NCBI RefSeq assembly: GCF_000715075.1
Contig: NC_134101.1
Location: forward strand, 24,420,822-24,484,821
DNA: 64,000 bases
DNA from: Nicotiana tabacum
Taxonomy: Eukaryota > Streptophyta > Magnoliopsida > Solanales > Solanaceae
Direction of reading: 5' to 3'
The notes under the pieces are model-generated. The model had not been told where the DNA came from. It worked only from the letters and a program-made list of their open reading frames with translations, and did no database searches. Made by a program: the position numbers and the translations under genes. This document shows, in pieces, positions 12,296 through 23,423 of the stretch; positions within the stretch are counted from its first letter, which is position 1; each line of letters begins with the position of its first letter.

Positions 12296-14113
12296 CGGTT
12301 AACTCGAGATTTATTCATAAGTACTGATATTACCAGTGCATCTTTGTAGGGATGCACGATGCCCTCAGCGTTTTCATCGTTGAAGGACAAGGTTCCCTCT
12401 GGGACATAATCCCGAGTTCATTTTTCCCTTGTGATAGATACTTTAGTGCGCTTCAGCATCGGCCCCCAGGGAATGTCGATCCTACCGATGATCATGTTAA
12501 TGACGTGCTAAGGTTCCTCCTGTTCGATCTGTTTACCAGAATCTTTGTTCCTAAATTGGTTCTTGGCTCGATCAGTCAGGAACTCTCGGAGATCCCTGTT
12601 ATCGAATAGTCGGGCTACCTCATCTCTTAATTGTCGGCAATCTTCTGTCTTGTGACCGTGAGTGCCATGATATTTGGGCTGGATCAGACTGTAAGGGTCG
12701 AGGCCATTTGATGTCTTTGATATGCCCAATGACGGATACGATGGCGGCAATGTCGACATTAAAATTGTACTCTGATAGCCTTGGTGCTTCCTTCGGCCCG
12801 ATAGGCCTGTCGAAACTATTTTTTCTTATGAGTCCCTGGTTGTTTTGACCTCGATCACTTCTTCTTTCACTTTTCACGAGATTTTGCCCACATCCACTAC
12901 CTATTCGGTCTCCATTGTATGGCTGGTATCGATCCCTGTTCGTTCTTTGTTCACGATCAACGTCTCTTCTGATTCTGTCAACCGTTCTGACAGGACAAAC
13001 GGATCCGGAAGGGGCCCCGAGTTGATCATCTTCGACCCTGATTTTTGATTGATACCGATTATGCACGCCGGCCCAAGTGACGGCCGAGTACTCTACCAGA
13101 TTTTGTTTCAACTGCTGTAAAGCCAACAAGCTCCGAGCATTGAGTCCCTGGGTTAAGGATTGAACGACCCAATCGTCTGCGACTGGAGGCAAGTCTATCC
13201 GCTCCATTTGAAATCGGGACACGAATTCCCTAAGCATCTCATTATCCCTCTACTTCACTTTGAAAAGGTCCGATTTCCTGGTCTCGACCTTGATAGCCCC
13301 GACGTGTGCTTTTACGAAAGAATCTGCAAGCACAGCAAACAAGTCAAATAAAGTTATGAGGTAGATTGTGATAACATATCATAGCTTCCTTGGACAGAGT
13401 TTCCCTGAACTTTTTCAGCAGGACATACTCGATCTTGTCATCCTCCAAGTCGTTCCCTTTGATGGCGCATGTATAGGAGGTCACATGCTCATTTGGGTTG
13501 GTTGTTCCGTTGTACTTAGAAATTTCGGGCATGCGGAACTTTTTCGGGATCGGCTTCGGTGCTGTGCTTGGAGGGAAAGGTTTTTGAACAAACTTCTTGG
13601 AATCCAGGCCCTTCAATATCGGAAGTTCTCCTGAGATTTGGTCGACCCTGGAATTATAGGTTTTCATCTTTTTTCTATTGCCTTTGATTTTCTTCTCCCC
13701 CAATTCTATCCGTTTTGTCAATTCCTCGAGTATTTTTATGATCTCGGGGTTAGTCCCCGATTCATTTTCATTCGGCCTCTCCGTGATCGGTTCATTTCTG
13801 CGGGTGACTTCCCGGTATGGATCGGGCTCAACCCTACTCGGCGCTCGGCTTTAGTTCTGCAACTGGTCTATCGCCGCCTGTTAAGCCTATAACATTTCGA
13901 AGATCACTCGCAAGTTGAACCCATCGTTTTCACCGTCGTGCGTATTCTGGGCAATTGATCGGACTTCCCTGCGTACGCTGTTCTTGGGATTGGTAGGCAA
14001 ATTTGTGTTGATGGCCACATGCGAACTGGCGTCGACGAGATCCGCCACCAGGACTCCGCCGAGATCGACTGGGGGCACCTCGTTACCGGGTGCTGCATTG
14101 TTCTTTTCGCCAT
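12296..14113 (-). pseudogene. Gag and protease leader of gypsy element 2
   Basis: Readable blocks on the minus strand: an N-terminal part near 13,890-14,110, a middle part at 13,344-13,721 (YNSRVDQISGELP..., FRMPEISKYNGTTNP, the start of the retrotransposon gag domain), and 12,620-13,237 (FVSRFQMERIDLPP...LTQGLN). The end at 12,300-12,380 reads like the stretch before the aspartic protease (EGIVHPYKDALVIS). Several frameshifts and stops separate the blocks. Confidence 0.8.
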
Positions 14114-14260
14114 GGTGGCTGGACTCCGTATCCGTGTTTAGAGGGGTAGACTGTGGATTTCACATTTCGATTTTAACCTGGAATCAAAGACACTTCAAAG
14201 AACAAGTGTAAAATAGGGTGTGTTGCGGGAATTTGTATCAAATTGCCGCTATTATCCTTA

Positions 14261-14278
14261 GCCCCACGGTGGGCGTCA
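14261..14278 (-). other. Primer binding site of gypsy element 2
   Basis: On the minus strand TGACGCCCACCGTGGGGC. It matches the site after the LTR at 56,815 (TGGCGCCCACCGTGGGGC) except for one G to A change. Confidence 0.85.
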
Positions 14279-14281
14279 AAC

Positions 14282-14944
14282 TATTTACCGTCAAAATCGA
14301 ATAACAATTAAATTTATAAGTGGCTTTAAAGGTACGCGGATTAACTTGACAAAAAAGCGAGAAATTAAGTTGCTATTGATTGAACAAAGATAAGATAAAT
14401 TCAAACCACACGAGTTGGATAATTTCAGCCTTGATGGAATAATCGCTCTCGAGCCGGGCTTATCACGACCGGTGTCGATAAACAGAAGAACAAGAGCTTA
14501 AAGATAGAGAAAATAATAATTTATTGCTTTTGAGTGCGTGTTACAATGTGTCAAAATGAATTATTAGACCCCCTTTATATAGTATGTGAGTCATATTTTA
14601 GGTACAACTCTATAAAAGGTAAAACATCTTCTGATTCACTGATTGCCGGCTCCTTATCGATACTCGCCGTGATCCCCGCCGTAATATTCGGCCGGTTCCG
14701 GATATGTCGACCTTCTGTTGGCTGTGCTGGATTGTCTGATAATGTTCTTCGAAGTCGCTCGTGGCTAGGATTGACTCCGGGATCATGGCCTCGATATTCA
14801 CGAAGGCAAGCGTCATGCCCCCGGGTTCTAGTCCAGTGGGACTTTGGCTCGATTTCGGTCCCTTATTGCCATGTCTCGAGCTTGACTTATCTTGTCGGAG
14901 GTTAGGATGCATCATTAGCTCGGTTTCACCCGTATACAAGTACA
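14282..14944 (-). repeat. 5' LTR of gypsy element 2
   Basis: 663 bp. On the minus strand it starts TGTACTTGTATACGGG at 14,944 and ends next to the primer site, where the expected CA has become TA. A strong TATA box (CTATATAAAGGGGG) lies on the minus strand at about 14,570-14,583. TTAAT at 14,945-14,949 would be the target duplication. The LTR abuts the kinase promoter region. Confidence 0.8.
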
Positions 14945-15625
14945 TTAATTAGCAATTTGTAATGGGAAGAATTAGGTTATTATCTCAAGAGTAAGAATAA
15001 CCGTTGAACTTTGAATTAAGAATATTTTACTTCTAGTATTGTACAAAAATAGGAATTGACAAAATATTCAGAATAGTCCTACTAACGAAAGGGAGTTGCT
15101 ATATTTCCTTTAATTGTTGCTTTTACTCTTACTTAAAATAGAAATAACAACTTTCGTTAAATGACCTAATTAGTCTCATTTGAAATAAAATATCTACATT
15201 TTTATTGGTGTAAATCCAGTGGTAAAATTGAGGACAACGTAATTAATTTATGTAGATGGACGTACCTAAAAGATGGCAATATTACAAAGAATTTTTTTAC
15301 GAGTTATGATAGAGGATAAATTCCATTTAAGTTTTCTTCAGGATTTTCATCTTTAAAATAATTTATTAATTTACACATTATTTCTAGAATAATTTATGCA
15401 ACAATAAATATAAAATTGAAATCACATACTAAAATTTTGTACTACTCCATTTAGGAATAGGAGAGGAGGCCGAATATAATAGGGTAAACTCAGACTAAAT
15501 AGCCAAATTAAATAGGAAACAAAACTTTTAGGCAACCAAAATACTTGCTACTACAAAAACTACACTGCGCAGCAGAGGCGAGAGAGACATAGGATATTCA
15601 CATAACATTAACCTAATTAGTTCTA
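14945..15625 (+). promoter_or_regulatory. Upstream region of the kinase gene
   Basis: AT-rich, non-coding. It is homologous along most of its length to 55,030-55,814, upstream of the truncated kinase copy. Conserved stretches include AATATTCAGAATA and, near the probable transcript start, TACACTGCGCAGCAG (15,562 and 55,715). This supports it as the native promoter and 5' UTR. No clear TATA box was assigned. Confidence 0.6.
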
Positions 15626-16615
15626 ATGGCGGAAGGAGAAGAAGAAGTAGAAGTTATGTGGAAGAGAGGAAGAACATTGGGGAAAGGAGGATTTGGCTTT
15701 GTTTCCTTAGCTTCCACTGATAATATTGATAACGCTGGTACTGTTGATCATTGTCTAATTCCATCACTGATTGCGGTAAAATCTTGTATGTTTAGCCGTT
15801 CTGAATCGCTTCAATTAGAGAGGGAATTTCTCCGCATGTTTGAAGACTCTCCTCACATTATTCGCTCGTTCGGTGTTAAAGTTACGCTAGAAGAGGGTGT
15901 ACTCCTTTACAACTTATTGTTAGAATATGCTTCCGGTGGAAGTTTGGCTGATCGTTTGAATTGTTCAGGGAAAGGAATGCCAGAGGTTGAAGTTACAGAA
16001 CACACCAAAAACGTCGTTTTAGGGCTTAGTCGGATTCATGGCGCGGGAATTATTCACTGCGACTTAAAGCCTCACAACATTCTACTTGTTACTCCTACTG
16101 ATGATGATACAACAGGGATTGCCAAGATCGCTGATTTCGGGCTTGCTATGACTTTGGAACAGAGCTGGACACAAAAACATGGTTTGAGAGGAACTAAAAG
16201 GTACATGGCACCTGAATCCGTGCTTAATCAAGAGTACGGTCCAGAAGCGGATATTTGGGCTCTTGGCTGTACTGTCTACGAGTTGATCACTGGGAAAGCC
16301 CTCTGGGAATCATCCAATTCTGATGCAAAGGTTGATGATGTGTTAAGCCGAATCGGGTACGAGGAACCAAGTTTTGAGAATGCGAAATTGTCAGCAGAGG
16401 CAAAAGATTTTTTGAGAAGTTGTCTGGTCAAGAATCCAAGCTTGCGTTGGACGGCGGACATGCTGTTGAATCATTCTTTCCTGAAATCAGCCAACAATGT
16501 CCAGCCTGCAACAAAGACAAGGAAGAAGCAAAGTGGTTACATGTCCCTTTTGCGCAGACCCCATCGAAAGACAGCATTCAAGACACAGCCACACATTCGC
16601 GATTTGATTATATAA
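15626..16615 (+). CDS. MAPKKK-like Ser/Thr protein kinase (MAPKKK17/18/20 type)
   Basis: Intact single-exon ORF of 329 residues. The kinase domain spans about residues 11-287: Gly-rich loop GKGGFGFV (19-26), AVK Lys52, catalytic loop HCDLKPHN (144-151), DFG (170-172), APE (195-197), and DIWALGCTVYELITG, typical of plant MEKK-type MAPKKKs. The catalytic loop has HCD rather than HRD, as is usual in this plant subgroup. A short basic tail (RKKQ...RRPHRK) follows. Family members phosphorylate MAPKKs in stress and hormone signalling, in nucleus and cytosol. The start is supported by conservation with the second copy at 55,815, which begins MADEEEVEVMWK. Kinase identity is sure; the exact subgroup is likely. 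Confidence 0.93.
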   Translation: MAEGEEEVEVMWKRGRTLGKGGFGFVSLASTDNIDNAGTVDHCLIPSLIAVKSCMFSRSESLQLEREFLRMFEDSPHIIRSFGVKVTLEEGVLLYNLLLEYASGGSLADRLNCSGKGMPEVEVTEHTKNVVLGLSRIHGAGIIHCDLKPHNILLVTPTDDDTTGIAKIADFGLAMTLEQSWTQKHGLRGTKRYMAPESVLNQEYGPEADIWALGCTVYELITGKALWESSNSDAKVDDVLSRIGYEEPSFENAKLSAEAKDFLRSCLVKNPSLRWTADMLLNHSFLKSANNVQPATKTRKKQSGYMSLLRRPHRKTAFKTQPHIRDLII

Positions 16616-17550
16616 CATTGACACAGAGTTCGATGAAATTAGAGATGGAAACTCGTGGAAGGCTGTTGGTACCCGACAATATTAGATAGATTGATCTTAG
16701 AACATTGGTTTGATTTGTATGTAAACTAAGAACTACGTGCGGGCTTGATCCTCTCCTAAAGATTTGTTGGTGGGGGTACGTAGGCAGCCTGTGACCAAGA
16801 TAATCTCAGGTGCAGCCCCTTTTTAGTTTAATTAATAGACTGTATATGTTTATAGTTTATTGAAACTCCTAACAAAGAAAGGTGATTATGTATGTGTTTT
16901 TTGGTCATCGATGAGTGGCATCAGTTTTACAATACATGTTTCTGTAAAATGATTGCAGGGATGTACTCTTATTCTTTGATTAATGTGAAGTGCTTTTCCA
17001 ATTGAATGAAAAAGTTGAACATCCTAGGTTCCATATTCGAAGTTGAATGAAATATTTTGAAGCTTGTTCTTTATACATTCATTGGATTTTTGAGCATCCC
17101 AGGTTCCATATTTGATGAAGCCTGATGTGCATTAACACTACTCAGTAGTTGAGTTTGTTATTATGATTGATCCGCGATGTTAGAAATCTTTGGTTTCTTT
17201 AATATGATTGATGTGCTGCGCTTTTAGTTACCATATTTGTGCTCGCTCTTTTGTCAACCAATTTAGCAACAATGTTTTTACCTGTCAAGTAATACTGGTT
17301 TTGGTGAGTGTGTTATCTTGACTCATGGTGTAACTCTAGTGAAGTTTGAAGCTTCTCATTGTGCTTATAAGAGCACAGAAATATTTACCTGGCTATTATG
17401 GCAATGTTTTATCTGTACAGGCTCTTTCTTTATTCTGTGTATCCATACAAATTTACACAAAATTTCATCTATAAACCACCACAAGAAAGTACTCTTCGTG
17501 GGTGCAGACTTTATGTAACTAATCAACATTGCAACAGTAGTACCTAGATT
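16616..17550 (+). other. 3' flank of the kinase gene
   Basis: No further coding potential seen. The part 17,037-17,260 is closely similar to 57,475-57,710, marking the right side of the duplicated kinase locus. TA-rich stretches could serve as polyadenylation signals, but none was assigned. Confidence 0.5.
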
Positions 17551-17632
17551 CTAATCTGTAGAAAAGAGAGATAAACTCATGCTTATTTGCTCCAATCCCT
17601 TGCTGCCAGCTAATGAACATGTGGCTAGGTGA

Positions 17633-19297
17633 TCAAGACTGGGCATGGTGCTTCGCGAGCTTTGCAAGGACACCAACAGCCGAAGAATTTGTATATGTTG
17701 TAGGCTCAGCCATGGCTGAAGTTGAATGACGATCTTCAAAGTTATCATATCGATCAGGACCACCAACAATGGCTCCTGTTAGCTCATTAGGATTGGGTTT
17801 TTCTGTGTTATACCAGTATACAAAACTCATGGAGCAGTCCAACAGTTTGTCTGGAGACAATTTCGGGACAGAGGCACCTCTGTGATGAGCTTGAGTTGGA
17901 GGTTTGTTCCCAAAACCAACCATGTGTATTTTAATAATTCATAAGAAACTTTGTGCTTTCATTTCTCAATGACAATTTAAAGGTGTGCCCACATATATGG
18001 GCTTAAGGTTTGCATAGTATATTTATCCGACGAAGGGGATTGAATTGAACCCCCTCAAATACATGTAGCTCTGCCTCTGTTAAGATGATCATGTGGTTAT
18101 ATTCATACATTACATGACCCCTACAACCATTCCTAAAAGGCAAAAAAAAGAATAAGAAAAAAGAAGTACTAACTAATGAGCATAATTTTTATTTTTATTT
18201 TTAACAGCTAGTATAAAATTGAGTATTGTCTTGCGCCCACAGAATTAGCTCTCATGAGTATGACGGCATTATAATCCCGGACAGGCCTATTGCTAAATTT
18301 AAAATTGTGAGAAGCATAAAAAAAAGTGCAAATATATATTACCTGTTGCTTGGCAAAGGCCATGAGATCAGCAGAATTGAACTGTTTGTCACCACAGCGA
18401 AAATAAATAAATGAAATAAAATTTCCAGCAATAAACGGAAGAGCTGTGGCAGTAACATATTGAGTATTAGCTCCATCTCTAAGGTGAACCGGACCCCCTG
18501 ATAAAATTAGACATTTGGCAGTTGAACTTGTTAGACCATTGAAACAAGCTCAATAGATGAAGTTTATATGTAAAAATAGAGAATTACCTGGAGACATATA
18601 AACCTGGTGATATGGGCTATGTGGAAGTATTGAGCAAACATAACAATCAGCTTGTTGCTTAAAGTTCTTTAAATCTTTCTCCCCTTCAAAATAGAACTGC
18701 ATTTTATGGACCGAATATCAGCACTTTTTTCGACCCCAATTGTGCCCTGGTGTTGTTGCATGGCACCACATGTTCGCGTCTATATAAAGAAAGAGTTTTA
18801 AATATTACCTTAGAGAGGAGTATTTGAGCTCCAGCATATTTAAGGTCCCAACTAAATTCAGCTACAGTTGCAGTAGTAGCCTCCTCTTGTATGAATTCCA
18901 AGTATGTCGGCCTCCTGGTTGCTCTATATAGCCATGTTGCTGCCCACAACAATTCATCCTATATATTTTGCACATTTTGATTGACTAACATATTAGCTAA
19001 TAACTTGCATGTGACTAATTAACCATATAAAATGAACATAAGGGAGAGGGATGTCATGATAGCCAGAAAAGGAGCAATAGAAAGAGCATTCCCCATCATA
19101 AGTTCCTTCATGGCTTTTGGCCAACTGAAAAGGCTGAGCCACAAACCCAAAAAGAATACTATGAGCAAAATATCAGGAGCCAAATGAATAAAAGATCACA
19201 CAATGAGGATAGAATGAGTACCAGTTTGGCTTTGTTGAGAAGTTGACTGGCATAGGTACGATTGGTTCCACGAGATACAACAGAAGTAGCATACTAT
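17633..19297 (-). pseudogene. GH9 endo-1,4-beta-glucanase, broken C-terminal part
   Basis: Minus-strand exons recognisable as glycoside hydrolase family 9: TSVVSRGTNRTYASQLLNKAKL (about 19,296-19,233), then SHEGTYDGECSFYCSFSGYH (about 19,138-19,060), DELLWAATWLYRAT...LLSK (about 18,959-18,810), FKQQADCYVCSILP (about 18,705-18,590), GANTQYVTATALPFIAGN (about 18,501-18,345), and the C-terminal block GFGNKPPTQAHHRGASVPKL ending HHAQS (17,925-17,633, TGA). GH9 enzymes cut cell-wall glucans. The N-terminal half is absent left of a repeat that starts near 19,300. The exon piece that normally precedes MVGFG (VDYILG region) is missing and one donor site looks lost. It is downstream of and convergent with the kinase. 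Confidence 0.8.
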
Positions 19298-19299
19298 AC

Positions 19300-21038
19300 T
19301 TTATATCGTCATTTACCCTATGTGTTGTTTGTAATATTGAGGATTCGTTCTATATTTGCACTTAATTGAGTTGTTTTTGTGTGTAGGCTCATTTGGAAAT
19401 AAAGTGGAAAAAAATGGACAAAGAGGTATCAAAGACAACACAATAGAGCACTAGAGGAACCACATCGCAAGACCGCGAAATCACTGTGCCCCAAATCACG
19501 CTAGACGATTTCTGGTTTGCGCCTTTGAGGGCACCTCGCGAGGTCTATTGCACCAAACTTGGCACCCCTCACTCTGCAAAGAGAGTTCCAGGGCGAGGTG
19601 GCAAGGGCGCGACCAGAGGCGGACCCAGGATCTGAGCACGACGGGGGCACCATTGTATACTAATCACTAGTGATAAAATTCAGCGTGTAATTTTTTGATA
19701 ACTTAATGATTATGATGACTTATCATCTAAGTATAAATAAAAAGAAGTTCTAAAGAAAAAGAAAGCAACGAACAAAGAGAGATTTCTTCGCAAAATCGGT
19801 GTTATGGGAAGAGAAGGTTTTGATTAAGCATCTTTCACACTTTAAAATTTCTAGTTTATTAATTAAAAAAAGGGGGTCAGTGATCAAAAGGGCGTCCAGA
19901 CCTTAAATTATCAAAAACTTACTCAAGAAATCAAGATTAAGGGTATGTTAATAGTCAAAGAACTGAAGAAGAGTCTCAAACTCTTAACTGCCATTGTCGA
20001 GTTGGAGTCAAAGTAATTGTTAAAGAAAGTTGTGGCAAAAGAATTTACATTTTTATATTTGTGGAGCGATAAGTTGCAATATGAGGCTTTTAATTTTAAG
20101 GGATGGATTTGAAAAAGAAAATTAATAAAGTTGACTGTTATGTGTTAGTGTTAAACTATAATTGAATTAAAAAAAATAAAGCAATTTGCTATTAAGTATA
20201 AAATAGAAAAGAGAAGAAAAAGCAAGAACTAAGATAGAAAGGAGAAGAAAAAGCAAGAATTAAAGTAGGAAGGAGGAGGAAAGGCTGAAGCTGGGTTTCG
20301 AACCCACGACATTCAACAAAAAAGGAAATTTGTGCGCCCCAGTGAACCACTTCGCCAGTCAGCCGTTTGGGGCGCGAGCAAATTATTTAAGGGTTCAATC
20401 TATATATGTACTGATATATGTGACATATATATACAGAGTATTTGCTGAGGCTAACCGGGTCCCGTGACCCCTCAACCTGCAACGTCGGTCCGCCTCTGGG
20501 CGCGACGCGCCAAGGGCCCTGTTCCGAGGCTTTTTGACTCCTAGTCGGCTTAGGAGTTAGTTAATCCAGCCCTAATTGTACCCTAATGTACAAATACCTT
20601 TTTAACTTGATTTTTGTAAGGGGAGACAAGTTTTGAAGAGGGAAAGATGGCTAGAAGAATTGCAAGCACGCAGATCACAAGAGTTTTTCTTTCGTCCTTT
20701 CCTTGTTTGTAGATTAATGCTTTCAACTATTAACATATGATTGCTAGCATAACTATGAATAACTAAATTTCTCATAGAGATTGATTGAACCTTTTGGAGG
20801 ATGAACTCTCGTTACATTCTAATATAATTTTGTCTTTAAATTTCCCTAGTTGTTCAACTACGTGCTTATTTTAGTTAATCGAAGAACTCTCAATTGAATG
20901 TGCATATTCATTAAGTATTACTGGAGAGAGAATATGTATTTAGGTGGTTGTTGAACTACCTTACTCCCTAAGTATATGAGAGATCAATTTAAAAGCGGGA
21001 TTAGAGATAATGAAGCTTTTGCGTGATCATAGTGAGCA
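19300..21038. repeat. Unclassified repetitive sequence hosting hAT and CACTA insertions
   Basis: No ORF of note. The sequence on both sides of the hAT element (19,300-19,613 and 20,499-21,038) is continuous once one 8-bp duplication is removed. The outer sequence resumes at 23,150 after the CACTA element. It contains GC-rich words such as CGCGAGG. It interrupts the GH9 remnant and is probably an older retroelement; I could not classify it. Confidence 0.4.
19614..20498. mobile_element. Non-autonomous hAT-type element
   Basis: 885 bp bounded by inverted termini CAGAGGCGGACC (left, and reverse complement at right) and by a perfect 8-bp direct repeat GGCGCGAC at 19,606-19,613 and 20,499-20,506. 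The 8-bp target duplication is characteristic of hAT elements. No transposase is encoded. Confidence 0.9.
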
Positions 21039-21296
21039 CACTACAACATTTTAGGCCTAAGGCCACACTAATATAGTCAAGGGATATAATCGTGACTAAT
21101 AGACATGTAGGAATATAATCGTTCGTATTCTTTTCTTGCTGGCCCTCATTTCATTTGCTCGGATGCTTGATCCTCCAATGTGCTACCTTCCCTTTTTGTT
21201 TTAACTTTTTCCTTTTCCTGAAGAAGTCTTTTTCTTGTGATTAGGCGCCGGAGAATTTTAACACTATCTGAACAAGGAAGATAGGTTAGTGTTTCA

Positions 21297-21482
21297 AGCA
21301 CTCTTGGTGTGATATAGTGGTCAATGACGTGGGTGAAAACCATGAGGTTTCAGGTTCAAACTCTGGTAGAGGCAAAACATTAGATGATTTCTTCCCATGA
21401 ATCCAAGCCTTGGTAGGTATCCAGTGGAATTAATCGAGGTGCGTGTAAGCTGGTCCGGACACCATGATTATAGAAAAAAGAG
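21297..21482 (+). mobile_element. tRNA-derived SINE (Au/Solanaceae type)
   Basis: 186 bp with a polymerase III B box (GGTTCAAACTC), an A-box-like TAGTGGTCAATGACGTGGG, and the family body (GATTTCTTCCCA, GTGGAATTAATCGAGGTGCG, CCGGACACCATG), ending A-rich. It is flanked by a perfect 14-bp target duplication AGGTTAGTGTTTCA at 21,283-21,296 and 21,483-21,496. Confidence 0.93.
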
Positions 21483-22734
21483 AGGTTAGTGTTTCATTAT
21501 GAAACTTATTATCCAACTCACAAACTCTATGCAAATATTTTTGAACTCAACAAGTGTGGAAGACTTTATCCAACTCAAATAGACTATGCAAATATACTCT
21601 CATTTTGACATTTACATCCTTAGGGGGATATTTTGTGTACTTTTCTTTGGGATTGGAAAGAAAGTTGAATGCTTCACTGCTTTATTAGTGTTTCACTTTT
21701 ACTTTGTTCTAGAATGTAAAATGTATGTGATGTAAATGCAGAATAATTCTAGTTATTTCACGCGCACTATAATTCCAGTTACACTTTCCTTGCATGTATT
21801 AAGTCTTTGTTGAAATATGTCATGAGATTTGCATAGTGGTTCTTGACTTATCGCTGTCTGGCCTTTTTTTTTCAAAGTTCTGCTTGTGTTAGTATTTTTA
21901 TATCAAAGCTAGTAACTGCTCCAATTGAGTCAGTTACCGTTATCATACCTATTTTTCGGAAATGTGTGTTTAAATGTGTTATCATATTTAACATTGTTTT
22001 AAGAACTTGTATATCAGTTGTGAATTTTTCTTACTATTTTCATTTTTATACTTCTTTATGTGCTTGAGTTGTTACTTGACTTAGTTACTGTATTCATACC
22101 TATTTTCAGAAATTTGTTTAAATGAGTTCTTCATATTCAATACAGTATTATTAATTTACAAACTTGTATGTAAGTTGTAACTTTGAATTAACAAGCAACT
22201 TTATACCATATTGCATAAAAGCTCTTTTCTAACCAGGATTAATCATCTGAATTTCCAGATGGGAGCCATATTACTGGTTCAACGTAGTACACTAAATATT
22301 AACCATATTACAGATTACAATATGATATTGTATACTTATATTCTTTTTAATTGTTAATTTTATTTTGACCGTGTAGGAAAATACGTGTGATGCGACTGAA
22401 ATGGTGACCACAATTATGAAGTAAATGATGGAGACTTTTTGAACAATTGTGATGTTTATTATTCATGCCTTCATGATACTATATGAATACATTCTTTTTT
22501 TTGTAAAGTTCATTATTAATGCACATCTTGAAACATTGTGTTATTAGTACGCATATTATATAAGATATATCTTTTTCGAAGTCTGTTGTAAGTTTAGCTA
22601 ATATGTTACTTACGAGCTACTTTAGTGCTTTAGATCATTAAAATGGGATAATAATGTATATTCTTGAAATATATTTGATGATAGCATCAACCACAAAATT
22701 ATGGTTTGTACAAATTATTTTAAGAAATGTTTAT

Positions 22735-23149
22735 AACTTAGAGCACGCTTCAAAAGTGTGCCATATGGACTGTCAAGTGTGTGGCCTATTGAGTGTAAAG
22801 TGGCAGATAAATTACGCTTCACAGGTGTTGCGCAGCTACGCTTCAAAAGTGTGGCTTATAAGGTAATAGAGGCCACACTTTAAAAGTGTAGTTTTAGGCA
22901 TGAAAAAACGTTGCCATATGAGGTAATACAAAACATGGCCTTTGTACCTGATAGGCCACGCTTTTGAAGCGTAGCATCTAAAACAATACTTGAAAAGCGT
23001 AGCCTTAAGGAAAAGGTTACGCTCATTTAGGCCACCCCTGGAAAAGCGTTGCCTAATATTGAAAAGTGTTGCCTTTGATCAAATGCTACACTTGTGATAG
23101 TTCAGGCCACACTTTTTTGGGGTGGCGAAAGGCCTAAAATGGTGTAGTG
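22735..23149. repeat. CACTA subterminal repeat array
   Basis: At least ten variants of AAAAGTGTGGCC / GGCCACACTTTT and AAAAGCGTNGCC appear in both orientations. Such subterminal arrays bind the TNPA-type protein in En/Spm elements. A diverged equivalent lies at 25,305-25,653 and a sister array at 26,240-26,645. Confidence 0.75.
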
Positions 23150-23423
23150 GCAGTAAGAAAGTGCGAGCTAGCGTAATTGGAGAGAATATGTCTAGTACAT
23201 TATTATAGTTGCTCGAGAGAGAATTACGATAAGTCGAGTGCTCATAATCAGTAGAGAATAATTAGGCGAAATTATATAAGATGTAGTGGGAAAGATTCTA
23301 ATAATTGAGAAAATCATAACTCTAGACCTCCTTAATCTTGTCTCCAACCCTTAGTTTCCTTAGTTAATAATTTTTACTGGGCTGAATAGGTAAAGACCCC
23401 CCCCCCTCCCCGAACTTGACACC

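Larger units (their letters stand above)
12296..14944 (-). mobile_element. Ty3/gypsy element 2 (Tat-like), 5' part
   Basis: A minus-strand gypsy element seen only as its 5' LTR, primer site, gag and the start of protease. It is cut at 12,295 by copia element 1. The gag shares YNSRVDQI and other motifs with the gag fragment at 56,950-57,486, so both belong to one broad lineage. The Tat-like assignment rests on the primer-site type and gag style and is tentative. Confidence 0.78.
21039..23149 (+). mobile_element. CACTA (En/Spm) non-autonomous transposon
   Basis: 2,111 bp with left end CACTACAACATTTTAGGCC and right end GGCCTAAAATGGTGTAGTG, flanked by a perfect 3-bp target duplication GCA (21,036-21,038 and 23,150-23,152). 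No long ORF. The last 400 bp are packed with short direct and inverted subterminal repeats. A SINE sits inside at 21,297-21,482. The right half is copied at 25,654-26,645. Confidence 0.92.

Noticed and set aside
16420..16689. Overlapping 89-residue ORF in another frame of the kinase
   Set aside because: Shadow of the kinase coding sequence; no independent support.
17940..18080. Possible second hAT-type terminus (CTCTGCCTCTG) in the GH9 remnant
   Set aside because: It resembles the terminus at 20,498, but no left end or 8-bp target duplication was found. It could explain the missing GH9 exon part but is not supported.
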